DNA from: DAMCZI01 sp032095175
Lineage (GTDB): Bacteria; Bacillota; Clostridia; Clostridiales; Caloramatoraceae
Direction of reading: 5' to 3'
DNA length: 64,000 nucleotides
NCBI GenBank assembly: GCA_032095175.1
Contig: DAMCZI010000014.1
Coordinates: 47,326-111,325 of the forward strand
In this document: positions 7,432 through 17,159 of the stretch, one piece after another
Layout: each line of letters begins with the position of its first letter
Position numbering within the stretch: position 1 is the stretch's first letter
Position numbers and translations under genes: made by a program
The notes under the pieces: model-generated
Told to the model about the DNA's origin: nothing
The model's database searches: none
The model's input: the letters and a program-made list of their open reading frames with translations, nothing else

Positions 7432-9050
7432 ACTATTTCAGCTCCCTTCAAATTTATAACCTCATCAGCAATATCAATAAGTGACTTACGGTGAGCAGAA
7501 ATAATAATCAGTTTTTTCTTTGACATCTTTTTAATTACATCTAAAACCATACTCTCTGTTTGAATATCAAGTGATGATGTAGGTTCATCAAGCAGCCAGA
7601 CAGTGCTGTTTGACAAAATTGTTCTGGCAAGAGACAAACGCTGTTTTTGACCACCTGAAAGATCAGCATTCCCTTCCCCGAGCATAGTGTTATATCCATC
7701 TGGCAGTGCCCTTGCGAATTCACCTGCTCCGGCTATTTCAATTGCCTCTATTACTTCTTCATCAGAAGCATTAATTCTTGCAATCCTTACATTCTCTATC
7801 AAGGACATGCTGAAAAGATATGTATCCTGTGATACTACAGAAACATTTCCATTTACATCTACACTGCCACATTCAGGCTGATAAAGCTTTGCTATTAAAT
7901 CAAGCAGTGTTGTTTTTCCTGATCCTGATTCTCCACATATTGCAATTATTCCACTGCCGTTATGATGCAGTGAAAATCCCTGTATAATTGGTTTATCATC
8001 TAAATACCCAAAGGATAGATCATTAATATTAATATTAGGTGTATTTGAAAATATCATTTTGGGTATTTCCTGAACTTGAGGAATTTCTTCCAGTCTTTTT
8101 ATACGGTTTATTGATGCAGCAGACTCATTAAGGCTATTCAACATGAATGGAAAGTATACAGTTGGACCTATAATATAGCTTAACAAATCAAAAATAGCAA
8201 CAAAAGCCCCTGATGTTAAATTACCGCGCATTACCATATAACCTGCAAAAATCATGAAAACAATACGAGGAATACTGGATGTCGATGAACAAGCAGGCTG
8301 TAGAAGTGCTCTCCATATTGATATTTTCATTTCAGTTTTATATACATTGTCATACTGCTCATAAATTTTACTTCTAATTTGTTTTTCCATCATAAATGAC
8401 TTAATTACAGGAATCTGCGATAATGCCTGTTCAACTGCTGATAAAGCCTCACCCCTGCGGTCGGCATTTAAAGAATATAGCCTGTTCATTTTACGATTTA
8501 GGAATAGAGTGAAGAACATACCAATGGGAGTGTATGCAAAAGTCACTATTACAAGGAGAGGATTGACACAAACCAAATAGACAGCAGTCCCCAATGCCAT
8601 TGCAGCCTGTGAAAAAAGGCCAATTAAATCCTCCGAAATAAAGTTACATACAATTCCTGTATCAGTATTTACTGATGACAGTGTATCGCCAGACTTTAGT
8701 TTTACTATTTCTCCATACTCTGCATGAAGTAGAATTTTGTAAATGTGTCGCTTTAGGTCTGCTGAAACATTTGCAGACAGCTTTGAAACACAAACACCCC
8801 TGATATAACTCAAGGTAATGTTTACAGATATCAAAATCACAAACATAACCAGGGAGTCCATGATTTTCCCCATCCTGCCATCTAAAGAGCTATCAATCAA
8901 CATTTGTGTTACTCTGGCATTTAAAAGACCAATTCCTACTAGTACCAGTGAAATAATCACTGCAGTTATATACCACTTTTTATATGATTTTATAAATTTA
9001 AATAGAAATGAAAATGCAGATTTATAATTTGATTCTTTATTTTTGGGCAT
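7428..9050 (-). CDS. ABC exporter half-transporter, first gene of pair
   Basis: 540 residues, six membrane segments then ATPase. Walker A GESGSGKTT is near residue 370, LSGGQKQR near 462, and WLLDEPTSSLD follows. The ribosome site AAAGGTAGGT precedes the ATG at 9050. A 200-nt leader with a short peptide gene and hairpins lies between promoter and start, suggesting attenuation control. The general design (two fused half-transporters behind a leader peptide) is like the multidrug pair BmrCD of Bacillus, but I do not claim orthology. Confidence 0.85.
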   Translation of the reverse strand: MPKNKESNYKSAFSFLFKFIKSYKKWYITAVIISLVLVGIGLLNARVTQMLIDSSLDGRMGKIMDSLVMFVILISVNITLSYIRGVCVSKLSANVSADLKRHIYKILLHAEYGEIVKLKSGDTLSSVNTDTGIVCNFISEDLIGLFSQAAMALGTAVYLVCVNPLLVIVTFAYTPIGMFFTLFLNRKMNRLYSLNADRRGEALSAVEQALSQIPVIKSFMMEKQIRSKIYEQYDNVYKTEMKISIWRALLQPACSSTSSIPRIVFMIFAGYMVMRGNLTSGAFVAIFDLLSYIIGPTVYFPFMLNSLNESAASINRIKRLEEIPQVQEIPKMIFSNTPNININDLSFGYLDDKPIIQGFSLHHNGSGIIAICGESGSGKTTLLDLIAKLYQPECGSVDVNGNVSVVSQDTYLFSMSLIENVRIARINASDEEVIEAIEIAGAGEFARALPDGYNTMLGEGNADLSGGQKQRLSLARTILSNSTVWLLDEPTSSLDIQTESMVLDVIKKMSKKKLIIISAHRKSLIDIADEVINLKGAEIV

Positions 9051-9178
9051 AAAAATACCTACCTTTCTAACAAGTTATGAATTGCTTCTACTGAAGCCTT
9101 CATAACTTCAACAAAATTGCATAACAATAAAACCCTGAAATTTCAGAGCTATTCCCTTGTAAATTTTACAAGTTGTTA
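9051..9178 (-). promoter_or_regulatory. Hairpin-rich leader of the first ABC operon
   Basis: On the minus strand a closing stem (ATAACAA / TTGTTAT) encloses two short palindromic hairpins (CTTGTAAAATTTACAAG and CTGAAATTTCAG). It is followed by a third hairpin (AAGTTATGAAGGCTTC / GAAGCAATTCATAACTT, 9071-9109) just before the ribosome site of the ABC gene. Together with the leader peptide this could form alternative structures. No long T-tract terminator is obvious, so control may be translational. Confidence 0.5.
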
Positions 9179-9223
9179 TTAGCGAATTCTGTTGTTGTTA
9201 AAAAGATAAGCACATCTTCTCAT
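9179..9223 (-). CDS. Candidate leader peptide MRRCAYLFNNNRIR
   Basis: A 14-codon frame starts with ATG at 9223, nine bases after AAAGGA, and ends with TAA. It begins about 30 nt after the predicted transcription start and lies upstream of the hairpin-rich segment. Its codons overlap the right arm (GCTTAT) of a small hairpin whose left arm (ATAAGC) covers its own ribosome site. Size, site and position fit a regulatory leader peptide that senses stalled ribosomes. There is no homology evidence. Confidence 0.5.
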   Translation of the reverse strand: MRRCAYLFNNNRIR

Positions 9224-9258
9224 TAGCTTATATCCTTTACCTTTCTTAGTATATATAA

Positions 9259-9287
9259 ATTATAGCATATAATGTTTATAATGTTAA
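9259..9287 (-). promoter_or_regulatory. Sigma-A promoter of the first ABC operon
   Basis: Minus strand: TTAACA (9282-9287), 17-bp spacer ending TGC, perfect TATAAT (9259-9264), giving an extended -10. Transcription would start near 9252, leaving a leader of about 200 nt before the ATG at 9050. Confidence 0.8.
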
Positions 9288-9386
9288 AATATTTATATCA
9301 AGCATATTACCTATAACTCAATATTTTCAGACTTTTCTTCTTTGTCCATACATAAAAATTATATTGTTCAATACCATTCATATAGC

Positions 9387-11186
9387 TTATTGTTGTGCTT
9401 CAATATACCACTTACTCTGTGACTTGAACATTGCAGCATATTTTCCGTCTTTCTCCATAAGCTCATCATGGGTTCCTATTTCAGATATTTCGCCATTATC
9501 TATAACCACAATTCTGTCTGCAATTTTTGCTGCTCCCAACCTGTGGGTTACAATAATAGCTGTTTTACCCTTTGACATATCTGAAAACTTTTTATATATC
9601 TTTGTTTCTTCAATTGGATCAATGGCTGCTGTTGGTTCATCCAGCACTATTACATCATTAGCCTTGTAGAATCCTCTGGCTATTGCTATTCTCTGCCATT
9701 GTCCTCCTGATAAATCTATACCATCAAACTCACGTGAAAGCATTGTTTCATAAGATTCCTTAAACTTTTCTCCATCCAAGAGTAAATCTGCCTTATCTGC
9801 AGCATGCTCCAACATTGCATCATTAAACTTGCCAATATCCCTTAAATCACTTATGGATATGTTTTCACCCAGGCTCATTTTATATCTTTGATATTTTTGA
9901 AATACTGCTGATATATTGTTGTATAAGGATTTTGCAGAAATTCTTGCTGTATCTACTCCTCCGAATATTACTTTACCATCATTGGGGACATACAGGCCTA
10001 TTATAAGATTAACCAAAGTAGTTTTTCCTGCTCCGTTTTCTCCAACTATTGCAATTGTTTCTTCAGGATTGATCTTTAGGTTAACATTGCTTAATGTTTT
10101 TTTCTCAGCACCAGGGTATTTAAAAGAAACATTTTTTAAGGATATGCCGGGAACCCCATTTATAGGTATATCCTCCCCACTTCTTTCAGGCATTTCAAGA
10201 AATCTTATCAAATTTCTTATGGTTCCCAGGCTTCCAGTGAGCCTTCCAATAAAGACACATATAATTTCCTCCATTGTGTTAAACATTCTTACCAATGAAG
10301 CAAATACAGCTCCAAAAGCTCCCACAGAAATATCTCCTTTAACCAATGAGTTTACAAGAAGATATAATACTCCCATGTAGCCTAAAAGGGTTATACATTT
10401 CATACCAATTTCTATAAGCCCTGATTTCTTTTCAGCTGTCCAGGTTTTCCTGTCAAGAAGTCTTAGAGATGATACATATAGATTTTTGAAATATCCAAAT
10501 GCACCTAAAAATCTCGTTTCCTTATAATACTCCCTATCAACGATACACTTTTCGTAATATTCATATTGCCTTCTTATAGGAGCTGATTCATAGGCTAGTT
10601 TTGTAAACACCCTAACTCTTATAAATTGAGTTAGTGCCACCGGTATGAATATTAATAACAATGATAGAGCAAGTAATGGTTTTAAGCTATAAAGGTATAT
10701 CGCCATGAAAATAAAAAATGGAAGGTAGAATGTCAACAGGTTCGAGGTCAGAAAGAAGAAAAATGCGCTACTATATGCCCCCTCATCAGCCTTGTTTATG
10801 TCATCTAAAGCAGAGGGATTTTCAAAGGTCAATGCATCCAACCTTCCAGCCTTTTCATGAATCTTACCCCCGATATATCCTACAGTTCTATCTGCTACAT
10901 CCTCACCAATCAAATTATGAGCACCATTCAATATTTGATTTGCTATTAACGCCGCTCCTAAACCAAGAGCCAGCAAAATTACCTTTTCTAATACTCCTCC
11001 AGTGCTCACCAAATCTGTTATAGAATCAAAAAATTTTTGAGTTATATATGTATTAATGCCCTGTGAAATACCATGTAGAACAGCTATTATTGTACTAATG
11101 ATAAAATAAATGGGGCATGCCTTGAAAGCCATAGGAATTATTTTGTACCCTATTTTAAAAATAGAAATATCTTTTTTGTTCTTCAT
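9387..11186 (-). CDS. ABC exporter half-transporter (partner of 11186-12985)
   Basis: About 599 residues. The start is the ATG at 11186, which overlaps the upstream stop as TAATG, so it is coupled to it. Six N-terminal membrane segments. Walker A GENGAGKTT is near residue 380, the variant signature LSGGQWQR near 491, and VIVLDEPTAAID follows. The GQWQR signature and layout are shared with the partner gene and are typical of clostridial exporters found beside peptide or antibiotic genes. The substrate is unknown; no precursor peptide gene was found next to it. Confidence 0.85.
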   Translation of the reverse strand: MKNKKDISIFKIGYKIIPMAFKACPIYFIISTIIAVLHGISQGINTYITQKFFDSITDLVSTGGVLEKVILLALGLGAALIANQILNGAHNLIGEDVADRTVGYIGGKIHEKAGRLDALTFENPSALDDINKADEGAYSSAFFFFLTSNLLTFYLPFFIFMAIYLYSLKPLLALSLLLIFIPVALTQFIRVRVFTKLAYESAPIRRQYEYYEKCIVDREYYKETRFLGAFGYFKNLYVSSLRLLDRKTWTAEKKSGLIEIGMKCITLLGYMGVLYLLVNSLVKGDISVGAFGAVFASLVRMFNTMEEIICVFIGRLTGSLGTIRNLIRFLEMPERSGEDIPINGVPGISLKNVSFKYPGAEKKTLSNVNLKINPEETIAIVGENGAGKTTLVNLIIGLYVPNDGKVIFGGVDTARISAKSLYNNISAVFQKYQRYKMSLGENISISDLRDIGKFNDAMLEHAADKADLLLDGEKFKESYETMLSREFDGIDLSGGQWQRIAIARGFYKANDVIVLDEPTAAIDPIEETKIYKKFSDMSKGKTAIIVTHRLGAAKIADRIVVIDNGEISEIGTHDELMEKDGKYAAMFKSQSKWYIEAQQ

Positions 11187-12985
11187 TATAGATACCAACT
11201 CCTTTGATTCTCATACATTTGGGCATACACACCATTTCCCTCCATAAGCTCTTCGTGTGAACCTTTTTCTATTATTGTGCCGTTCTCTAAAACGAAAATT
11301 TCATTAGCTAGTTTAGTTGAGCCAAGCCTATGGCTTATAAATATGGTTGTTGAACCCCTGCTTATTTCCTTAAATTCATCATAAATATTACTTTCACTTA
11401 TAGGATCAAGTGCAGCAGTAGGCTCGTCCAATATTCGAAAAGAAGCAGCACTTATAATTGACCTTGCCAAAGCTATTCTTTGCCACTGACCTCCAGATAA
11501 ATCCTGACCATCCTCCTTAATTTTGCCAAGAGGTGTGTCAAGTCCTTTTGGTAATACATAAACAGCATCCCCCATGTCCATTAATTTTACTGCATCGATA
11601 ATTTTCCCTTCTTGAAGTTCCTCTCCCATTCCGTTAACATTACCTAGGGAAACGTTATCCTTTATAGAAATAAAGTATTTTGTAAAATCTTGATAAACGA
11701 TTGAACACATGGATTTTAGCTGACTTAGCTTATAATCCTTAATACTTTTGCCATTTATTAAAATATCACCTTCAAATTCATCATAAAGACCTGTTATAAG
11801 CTTGGTTATAGTTGTTTTTCCGGCACCATTTGTACCAACAAAGGCATAGTGCTTTCCTTTATCAATCTTAAACGATATGTTCTTTAATATATAATTATCT
11901 GTACCTGGATATTTAAAGAACACATTCTTAAATTCTAATGAATCCACTTCCAGTATCTCAGATGAAGGCAAGTCTACCGCATCCTCTAATTCATCCAGTT
12001 TATTAAAATTGCTTAAGTCTTTTAAGTATTCCATTCCCTTTGATAATTCATCTGCATAATTGCTCAACCTAAAGGACATAATTCTAGTCAATTCTAAAAG
12101 TCCATTAGCAATGGATATAAACATACCAACAGATAAAAGCTTATCATATACAGGTTTTATAAGTATAATAATCATAAGTATCGAAATTGCAGCAGTAACT
12201 ATACTTCCACCCTTTACTTTAACAAAATTTTTTAATCTTGCTTCGAATTGAAGCTTTCTAGCAGTTTCATATTGACTTTTCCACTTTTCATTAATCTTAT
12301 CCGTGTATCTAAAAAGAGTCCTCTCAAAAACCGCTTCTCTGCCTAGTAGTACCTCTCTTAAATATTCATGCATTCTTTCATACTTAGATACCTCTCTACT
12401 TGCTTCATAGGATGCCTTCCCGCATTTAATAGACAAGAAAACAATAGGAATACTCATAAGCATAATCAAAATGGCTGCCCACCATACCTTAGTTACCAAT
12501 ATAGCTAAAAGCCCTAACACCCTTAGAAGTATTGCGAAGAAAGACAAGACATTTAGATATGCATTTTTCAGTTTTATTTCAGGATTTTTTGAAACTCTAG
12601 ATATCAAATCCCATGACTCTTGATTTTCCACATGCTTATATTTAAGCTTTGCAATTTTTTCTATAATACTAATTCTAAAGCTTTCCCTTAATTTAAATTC
12701 AAGCTTTACCTCTATGAATTTTATAACCTGGTTAGATATCCATGAATAAGCTATAAGAATGATCAACAAACTTATTGGAATCAGTATGTTTATAATCTCC
12801 TTTTCTCTACCGACAACTTGTATTGCAGTATCTAGAAATATTGCTGTTACCAACACTTGAATACTTGGAATAAGTCCCTCAGTTAACTTTTGAAATGCTA
12901 TTAATCCAGAGTAAGTCTTTGAGCATCTAAATGGTATTTTTATCATATCAACCATACTATAATCTTTACCCTTCAAACTTTTCAC
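11186..12985 (-). CDS. ABC exporter half-transporter, first gene of second pair
   Basis: 599 residues (GTG start at 12985; ATG at residue 11 is an alternative). Membrane domain with about six helices, then ATPase with Walker A GTNGAGKTT near residue 383, LSGGQWQR near 493 and FRILDEPTAALD. It lies 80 bp downstream of the metallophosphoesterase gene and may share its transcript. With 9387-11186 it should form a heterodimeric exporter. Confidence 0.85.
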   Translation of the reverse strand: MKSLKGKDYSMVDMIKIPFRCSKTYSGLIAFQKLTEGLIPSIQVLVTAIFLDTAIQVVGREKEIINILIPISLLIILIAYSWISNQVIKFIEVKLEFKLRESFRISIIEKIAKLKYKHVENQESWDLISRVSKNPEIKLKNAYLNVLSFFAILLRVLGLLAILVTKVWWAAILIMLMSIPIVFLSIKCGKASYEASREVSKYERMHEYLREVLLGREAVFERTLFRYTDKINEKWKSQYETARKLQFEARLKNFVKVKGGSIVTAAISILMIIILIKPVYDKLLSVGMFISIANGLLELTRIMSFRLSNYADELSKGMEYLKDLSNFNKLDELEDAVDLPSSEILEVDSLEFKNVFFKYPGTDNYILKNISFKIDKGKHYAFVGTNGAGKTTITKLITGLYDEFEGDILINGKSIKDYKLSQLKSMCSIVYQDFTKYFISIKDNVSLGNVNGMGEELQEGKIIDAVKLMDMGDAVYVLPKGLDTPLGKIKEDGQDLSGGQWQRIALARSIISAASFRILDEPTAALDPISESNIYDEFKEISRGSTTIFISHRLGSTKLANEIFVLENGTIIEKGSHEELMEGNGVYAQMYENQRSWYL

Positions 12986-13064
12986 TTCTTTCTGGTTTTA
13001 TATCTTGATTTCTATAATATTAAAAATAGCTTGGGAATCTGTTAGATATTTAGCTGTAAAATAC

Positions 13065-13733
13065 TCATAGCTCAATACTTTCGAATTTTTCTTTATTAAA
13101 ATCTATAATCCATCCTCTTATACTTTTCTCATCACAAGCAACATTAAACACATGTGTTCCATTTATTCTTCTATATCCAAAGTCATCGTGAACATGTCCA
13201 CATATAAAATAAGCAGGTCTTTTTAACTTTATCATCTCCCTAATAACCTTACTTCCATGATTAATATTATTATTATCTTTATCCAGGCATTTAAAGGGAG
13301 GAATATGTGAAATTATAATGCTTCTATCATTAACCTTTAGCTTTTCTAACCTATACCTCATATCCTCTTCATTTCCTTCTCTTTTATGCCCATACATAAA
13401 AAAGTTAGTATATTCCAAAGCTACAAAATCTTTAAAATCCTCATCTCTGTTATACATCAAATAATCGGTATCCCCTTTGTCCACCTCAAAAACATCATGA
13501 TTTCCCAATATATATTTAACCTTTTTTCCATTGTTCTTTAGCAATCCTTTTATCTCCAAATAATTTTCATACTGTTTTTCCTCCAGTTCACTAAAAGAAT
13601 ACCAATCATAATCCCCTGTAATATCCCCACAAAGTATAATAGAATCTATATCATTTCTCTTCTTAGCAAATTCAACAATTTTATTTATTGCAGATATTCT
13701 TCCATGAATATCGCTGGTAGTAAATATTTTCAT
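13065..13733 (-). CDS. Metallophosphoesterase
   Basis: About 222 residues from the ATG at 13733 (AAGGAG upstream; an ATG at 13772 is possible). The calcineurin-like metal motifs are in order: TSDIHGR (residues 5-11), GDITGDYDW, GNHDVFE, SHIPPF and GHVHDD. This gives a dimetal phosphatase/diesterase, probably cytoplasmic. The substrate is unknown. It stands between an unknown gene and the second ABC pair, all on one strand. Confidence 0.85.
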   Translation of the reverse strand: MKIFTTSDIHGRISAINKIVEFAKKRNDIDSIILCGDITGDYDWYSFSELEEKQYENYLEIKGLLKNNGKKVKYILGNHDVFEVDKGDTDYLMYNRDEDFKDFVALEYTNFFMYGHKREGNEEDMRYRLEKLKVNDRSIIISHIPPFKCLDKDNNNINHGSKVIREMIKLKRPAYFICGHVHDDFGYRRINGTHVFNVACDEKSIRGWIIDFNKEKFESIEL

Positions 13734-13779
13734 AGATTTGCTGCTCTCCTTTACAATATAGGGATGCTTCATTCATCCA

Positions 13780-14520
13780 TTATATATTTAGTATAGAAAA
13801 ATGTTCTTTCCATTTTGAATCCAACAGTGAATTACAACAATCTTTAATTAACTTAATATGCTGTGGTTGTAAAATAAAAATGTAATCTCTTATTGTTCCT
13901 CTTTTAAACTTCAATCCTATAATAGTTGAATTTTTAAAAGTCTTGTTCTCTTTTAGTTTTCTAAATTTATCCACATATTCTTCTTCAGGTTTTCGCTCTC
14001 TATGGTTATAAAACACTATACTTATACCCAAATTAAAATAATCCTCTAATTCTTTGTACCCTATATATTTATTACCTTTCACAGATGTTAACGATGTACT
14101 TTTAACCTGCAGTCCATTGTCTGGATCTAAAAATACAAAATCACTGTTGCATAGTTTCTCAAGTGCCCTTTTATGCCAATTCTCTCTTAATGCTCTACGA
14201 TGAATCCAATTAGTTACTTTATTGAAATCCAATACTTCATTGTAAAATATCATATTTTGAGGGAAAATATTTGATTTTTCAACACTATCAATATTTCTTT
14301 CTCCCCCATTTATAATTTTATATAGAATATCATACAATTGTTCATCACATTGCCTATAAGCATCCTTTTCACTATATGAAGTATGCTTACCATCTCCTGT
14401 ATTTTTTTCATCTGGAACCATATACCAATTTATACCTATAGTTAAATTAGTCCTGGATAAATATCTTAATAAACCATATTTACCGAAATCCCCTATATCC
14501 CCCACATATTTATTTTGCAT
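13780..14520 (-). CDS. Conserved protein of unknown function with FLDPDNG motif
   Basis: About 246 residues from the ATG at 14520 (AAAGGTGAT upstream; a longer start at 14556 is less likely). It opens with QNKYVGDIGDFGKYGLLRYL, an aromatic- and glycine-rich start that I associate with a widespread uncharacterised family. FVFLDPDNGLQ in the middle resembles the catalytic loop of some methyltransferase-like proteins, and IVFYNHRERK follows. It ends 47 bp before the metallophosphoesterase. I cannot assign a reaction. Confidence 0.65.
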   Translation of the reverse strand: MQNKYVGDIGDFGKYGLLRYLSRTNLTIGINWYMVPDEKNTGDGKHTSYSEKDAYRQCDEQLYDILYKIINGGERNIDSVEKSNIFPQNMIFYNEVLDFNKVTNWIHRRALRENWHKRALEKLCNSDFVFLDPDNGLQVKSTSLTSVKGNKYIGYKELEDYFNLGISIVFYNHRERKPEEEYVDKFRKLKENKTFKNSTIIGLKFKRGTIRDYIFILQPQHIKLIKDCCNSLLDSKWKEHFSILNI

Positions 14521-14610
14521 TAAATCACCTTTCCTTAAAAGTTTTACCTTAGACATGTCTCTTTTACTTAATATATACTAGTCTATCAAGGAACTTGTTG
14601 CTATACCTCA

Positions 14611-15270
14611 TTACATGCTACTTTTCTTACGTGCCATGAATTCAATTACACCATGATAATGTGGTTCTCCATGACCTGAATCATATTCTAATCCTTCACA
14701 ACAGCATATTAATTCAAAATCCTCAAAGTACTTTTTTGTCTCTTCTTGTGTAAAAAAATGTGCATACGAGTCCTTTTCATCTATATAAAATGTATTTTCT
14801 TCTACTTGTTTCTTATTTTCCTTTATTGAGTTATATTGAGGTTCTAAAGTTGAAAATACACTCAAATATACAATTCCATCTTCCTTTAATCCTTCTTTTA
14901 TTCTTTTTATTATTACATCTATCTCTGACTTTCTAAAAAAATTTAAAACATTAGCTGCTATTATTGCTGTATAGTTATCTTTCTTTACTTCATATTCTTT
15001 TAGATTAGAACAAATTAAATTAATAACAGCATCCCTATCACCAAGATTCTCCTTACATCGTCTTATTGCTGTTTCAGAAATATCTATTCCATCAATATTA
15101 AATCCTGAAAAAGCAAATGGGATAGCATTTCTTCCTTCCCCAATTCCTAAATCAAGCATGTTTCCTTTTTTTATTAGTTCAAAATATTGCATTAATTTCG
15201 AATCTGGATTTGAACTCCATAGTCTTTTTGTATTTTGATAGCTTTTTTCCCATACATTATTATTTTCCAA
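14611..15270 (-). CDS. Class I SAM-dependent methyltransferase
   Basis: 219 residues from a TTG start at 15270 behind AAAGGGTGA. Motif I is MLDLGIGEGRNAI (about 36-48), followed by GIDISETAI as the acidic loop and AANVLNFF as motif IV region. The overall pattern resembles TehB-like methyltransferases. The substrate is unknown. No operon partner is closer than 90 bp. Confidence 0.8.
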   Translation of the reverse strand: MENNNVWEKSYQNTKRLWSSNPDSKLMQYFELIKKGNMLDLGIGEGRNAIPFAFSGFNIDGIDISETAIRRCKENLGDRDAVINLICSNLKEYEVKKDNYTAIIAANVLNFFRKSEIDVIIKRIKEGLKEDGIVYLSVFSTLEPQYNSIKENKKQVEENTFYIDEKDSYAHFFTQEETKKYFEDFELICCCEGLEYDSGHGEPHYHGVIEFMARKKSSM

Positions 15271-15594
15271 AATGCATCACCCTTTTTTAAGATTTAGATT
15301 TACACATTTTTCATGGCAATCTAAGTGAATTATAGACATAATAATCTATTATAACTTTACTAATTGAAGCCTCTACTTCATACTATAATTGCATCAACAT
15401 ATCTGTAAAAATTTCCACACATCTATATCTTTCTATAAACCTTACCAATCCCCTTCAAAAATAGCCATAGTTTCATATGACATAATACGCTATAATTTGA
15501 CTATAGCCACCATTTTAGAATTTTAATACTACAATAAACCCAATTTCTTAACTTATAACCCAAAATAAAAAAGACACCAACTACCTCATTTAAA
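15271..15594. other. Gene-free spacer
   Basis: AT-rich spacer of 324 bp between the methyltransferase start and the Rpn-type pseudogene end. I see no reading frame, hairpin or promoter that I would defend. Confidence 0.5.
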
Positions 15595-16171
15595 CTATCT
15601 ACTGGTAATCAGCATCTTCATATTATTTTTAATCAAATTATCTGCTAGCTCTATGCTCTCTAATGTCATCAAGCTTCTGGTTTTCTTTCCACTCATTAGT
15701 GGTATAAAACTTAAAGTTAGAATGTCTTCAGCTGTAAGATGCTTTTTAGTACTAATCTTATCTCTCAAATATCTAAGCTTTTCATCTCCGTCTATGTTTT
15801 TCATATAGAAAGCTTCAACTTGATATTTTATTGTTCCTGCATCTATATAGGTTTCTACATTATCTATGTCTGCAGAATAGATTACCATTGTCCTAACTCT
15901 TCTTTTTTCCTTATAAAACAATGATGCATCATAATATAGAAACCTTTTTATGTCTTCCTTTTTATCTGTAGTTTGAAATTCAAAATGAAGATAATTCCCA
16001 TCCTCAGTGTAAAACAGGTAATCCATGTAGTTTGTTTTATTTCTACATTCTTAATTTGTGTTTCTGCTGGAGCTATTATTCGAGTATTAATACCGAAAAA
16101 ATCTACAGCATTATTCTCAAAAAACTCCATTGTTTTTTCAACACTGCATCTTCAATTTTATTATAATCCAT
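15595..16171 (-). pseudogene. Frameshifted Rpn/PD-(D/E)XK nuclease-family gene
   Basis: Three overlapping frames together give one protein. MDYNKIEDAVLKK starts at 16171 behind AGAGAGGA; then MEFFENNAVDFFGINTRIIA; then MDYLFYTEDGNYLHFEFQTT to the stop. The last block, HFEFQ with the following DASLF and VYSADI, is typical of Rpn (recombination-promoting nuclease / transposase_31) proteins. The first shift is a missing A in an A-run near 16133; the second is near 16025. A standalone product is unlikely unless the shifts are assembly errors. An IS607 element starts about 300 bp away. Confidence 0.75.
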
Positions 16172-16439
16172 ATACATCCTCTCTTTCCACTGTTATATAT
16201 ACCATTATTTCCAACGGAAAGATAATTATGCGAACTTACGTTCTTTTTTGTTTATAATAAATGTGTCAGACTCTTGACATATAATATATCAATATCAGGA
16301 ATCTGGCACCTATAATATTCTGCTATTGAATTAATAGAAGAGAAATTATAAAAGAAGAGGAAATATTGTAAAAATTCTTGGTAAGAAAGAGGTAGAAACA
16401 GCTCAAAAAATTATAAAAAATAATATAAATTTATGAATA
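16172..16439. other. Spacer left of the IS607 element
   Basis: The region contains a short plus-strand frame ending GNIVKILGKKEVETAQKIIKN (16361-16436) that looks like a C-terminal gene stub without a start. It also contains GTGTCAGACTCTTGACAT, which could be a promoter facing right. The left end of the IS lies somewhere here or just after. Confidence 0.35.
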
Positions 16440-16493
16440 TTTATTTCAATATTTACAAACACTATGTATATAAAAATAGTGTAGGTGATATAT

Positions 16494-17159
16494 ATGAAAG
16501 TACCAATAGGAGTAGTGGCAAAAGAGGCTGGAGTTACAGCAGTAACTTTAAGAATGTGGGAAAAGGCAGGCAAGATAGTATCTGAAAGAACAAAAGGAGG
16601 ACATAGAAGATACGATTTAGAATCGGTATTAACCTATGCCAATCGGAATAAAAGCTGTGAAAAGGTCACTGCAATATACGCTCGAGTATCAACCCCATCT
16701 AGAAAAAACGATCTTGATATACAAAAACAAGTTCTTCAGTTATACTGTGCATCTAAAGGATGGAAATATAAAGTTATAGAGGATATCGGATCTGGGCTAA
16801 ATTATAACAAAAAGGGTCTACTAGAACTGATTAAGTTAATCGAAACCCATGCTATAGAACGAATTGTGCTTAATTATAAGGATAGACTTTTAAGATTTGG
16901 AAGCGAAATAATATTTGAAATATGTAAATACCACAACATTGAGGTGGTAATACTTACTGAGGATGAAGAAAAGTCATATGGGGAAGAACTTGTTCAGGAT
17001 GTACTCTCAGTTATAAGAAGTTCTTCCGAAAAACTTTATGGGACTAGAAGTCATAAGAATAAAGCTATAGTAAATGGTGTTAAGAAACTCTTTGAGGAGG
17101 AAGGATACAACCATGGAAACTGTAGTGAAGACAGTGCGTCAGCACAGCCTTGCAGTTAA
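16494..17159 (+). CDS. tnpA: IS607-family serine recombinase
   Basis: About 221 residues. The start is the ATG at 16494 behind GTAGGTGAT. The N-terminal MerR-like helix-turn-helix (GVVAKEAGVTAVTLRMWEKA, GGHRRY) precedes the resolvase domain with YARVSTPSRKNDLDIQKQ, whose serine (about residue 66) is the nucleophile. This order, DNA-binding then catalytic, is the mark of IS607. The C-terminus overlaps the tnpB start by 47 bp. It cuts and joins the element ends. Confidence 0.92.
   Translation: MKVPIGVVAKEAGVTAVTLRMWEKAGKIVSERTKGGHRRYDLESVLTYANRNKSCEKVTAIYARVSTPSRKNDLDIQKQVLQLYCASKGWKYKVIEDIGSGLNYNKKGLLELIKLIETHAIERIVLNYKDRLLRFGSEIIFEICKYHNIEVVILTEDEEKSYGEELVQDVLSVIRSSSEKLYGTRSHKNKAIVNGVKKLFEEEGYNHGNCSEDSASAQPCS

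Noticed and set aside
10718..11023. Plus-strand open frame opposite the ABC gene
   Set aside because: It lies wholly inside the strongly supported minus-strand ABC coding region and has low-complexity, unlikely composition. The same holds for other frames opposite the ABC, APC and GNAT genes.
16361..16436. Short plus-strand frame ending GNIVKILGKKEVETAQKIIK
   Set aside because: No start codon, an upstream stop and only about 33 codons; noted as a possible stub in the spacer entry but not called as a gene.
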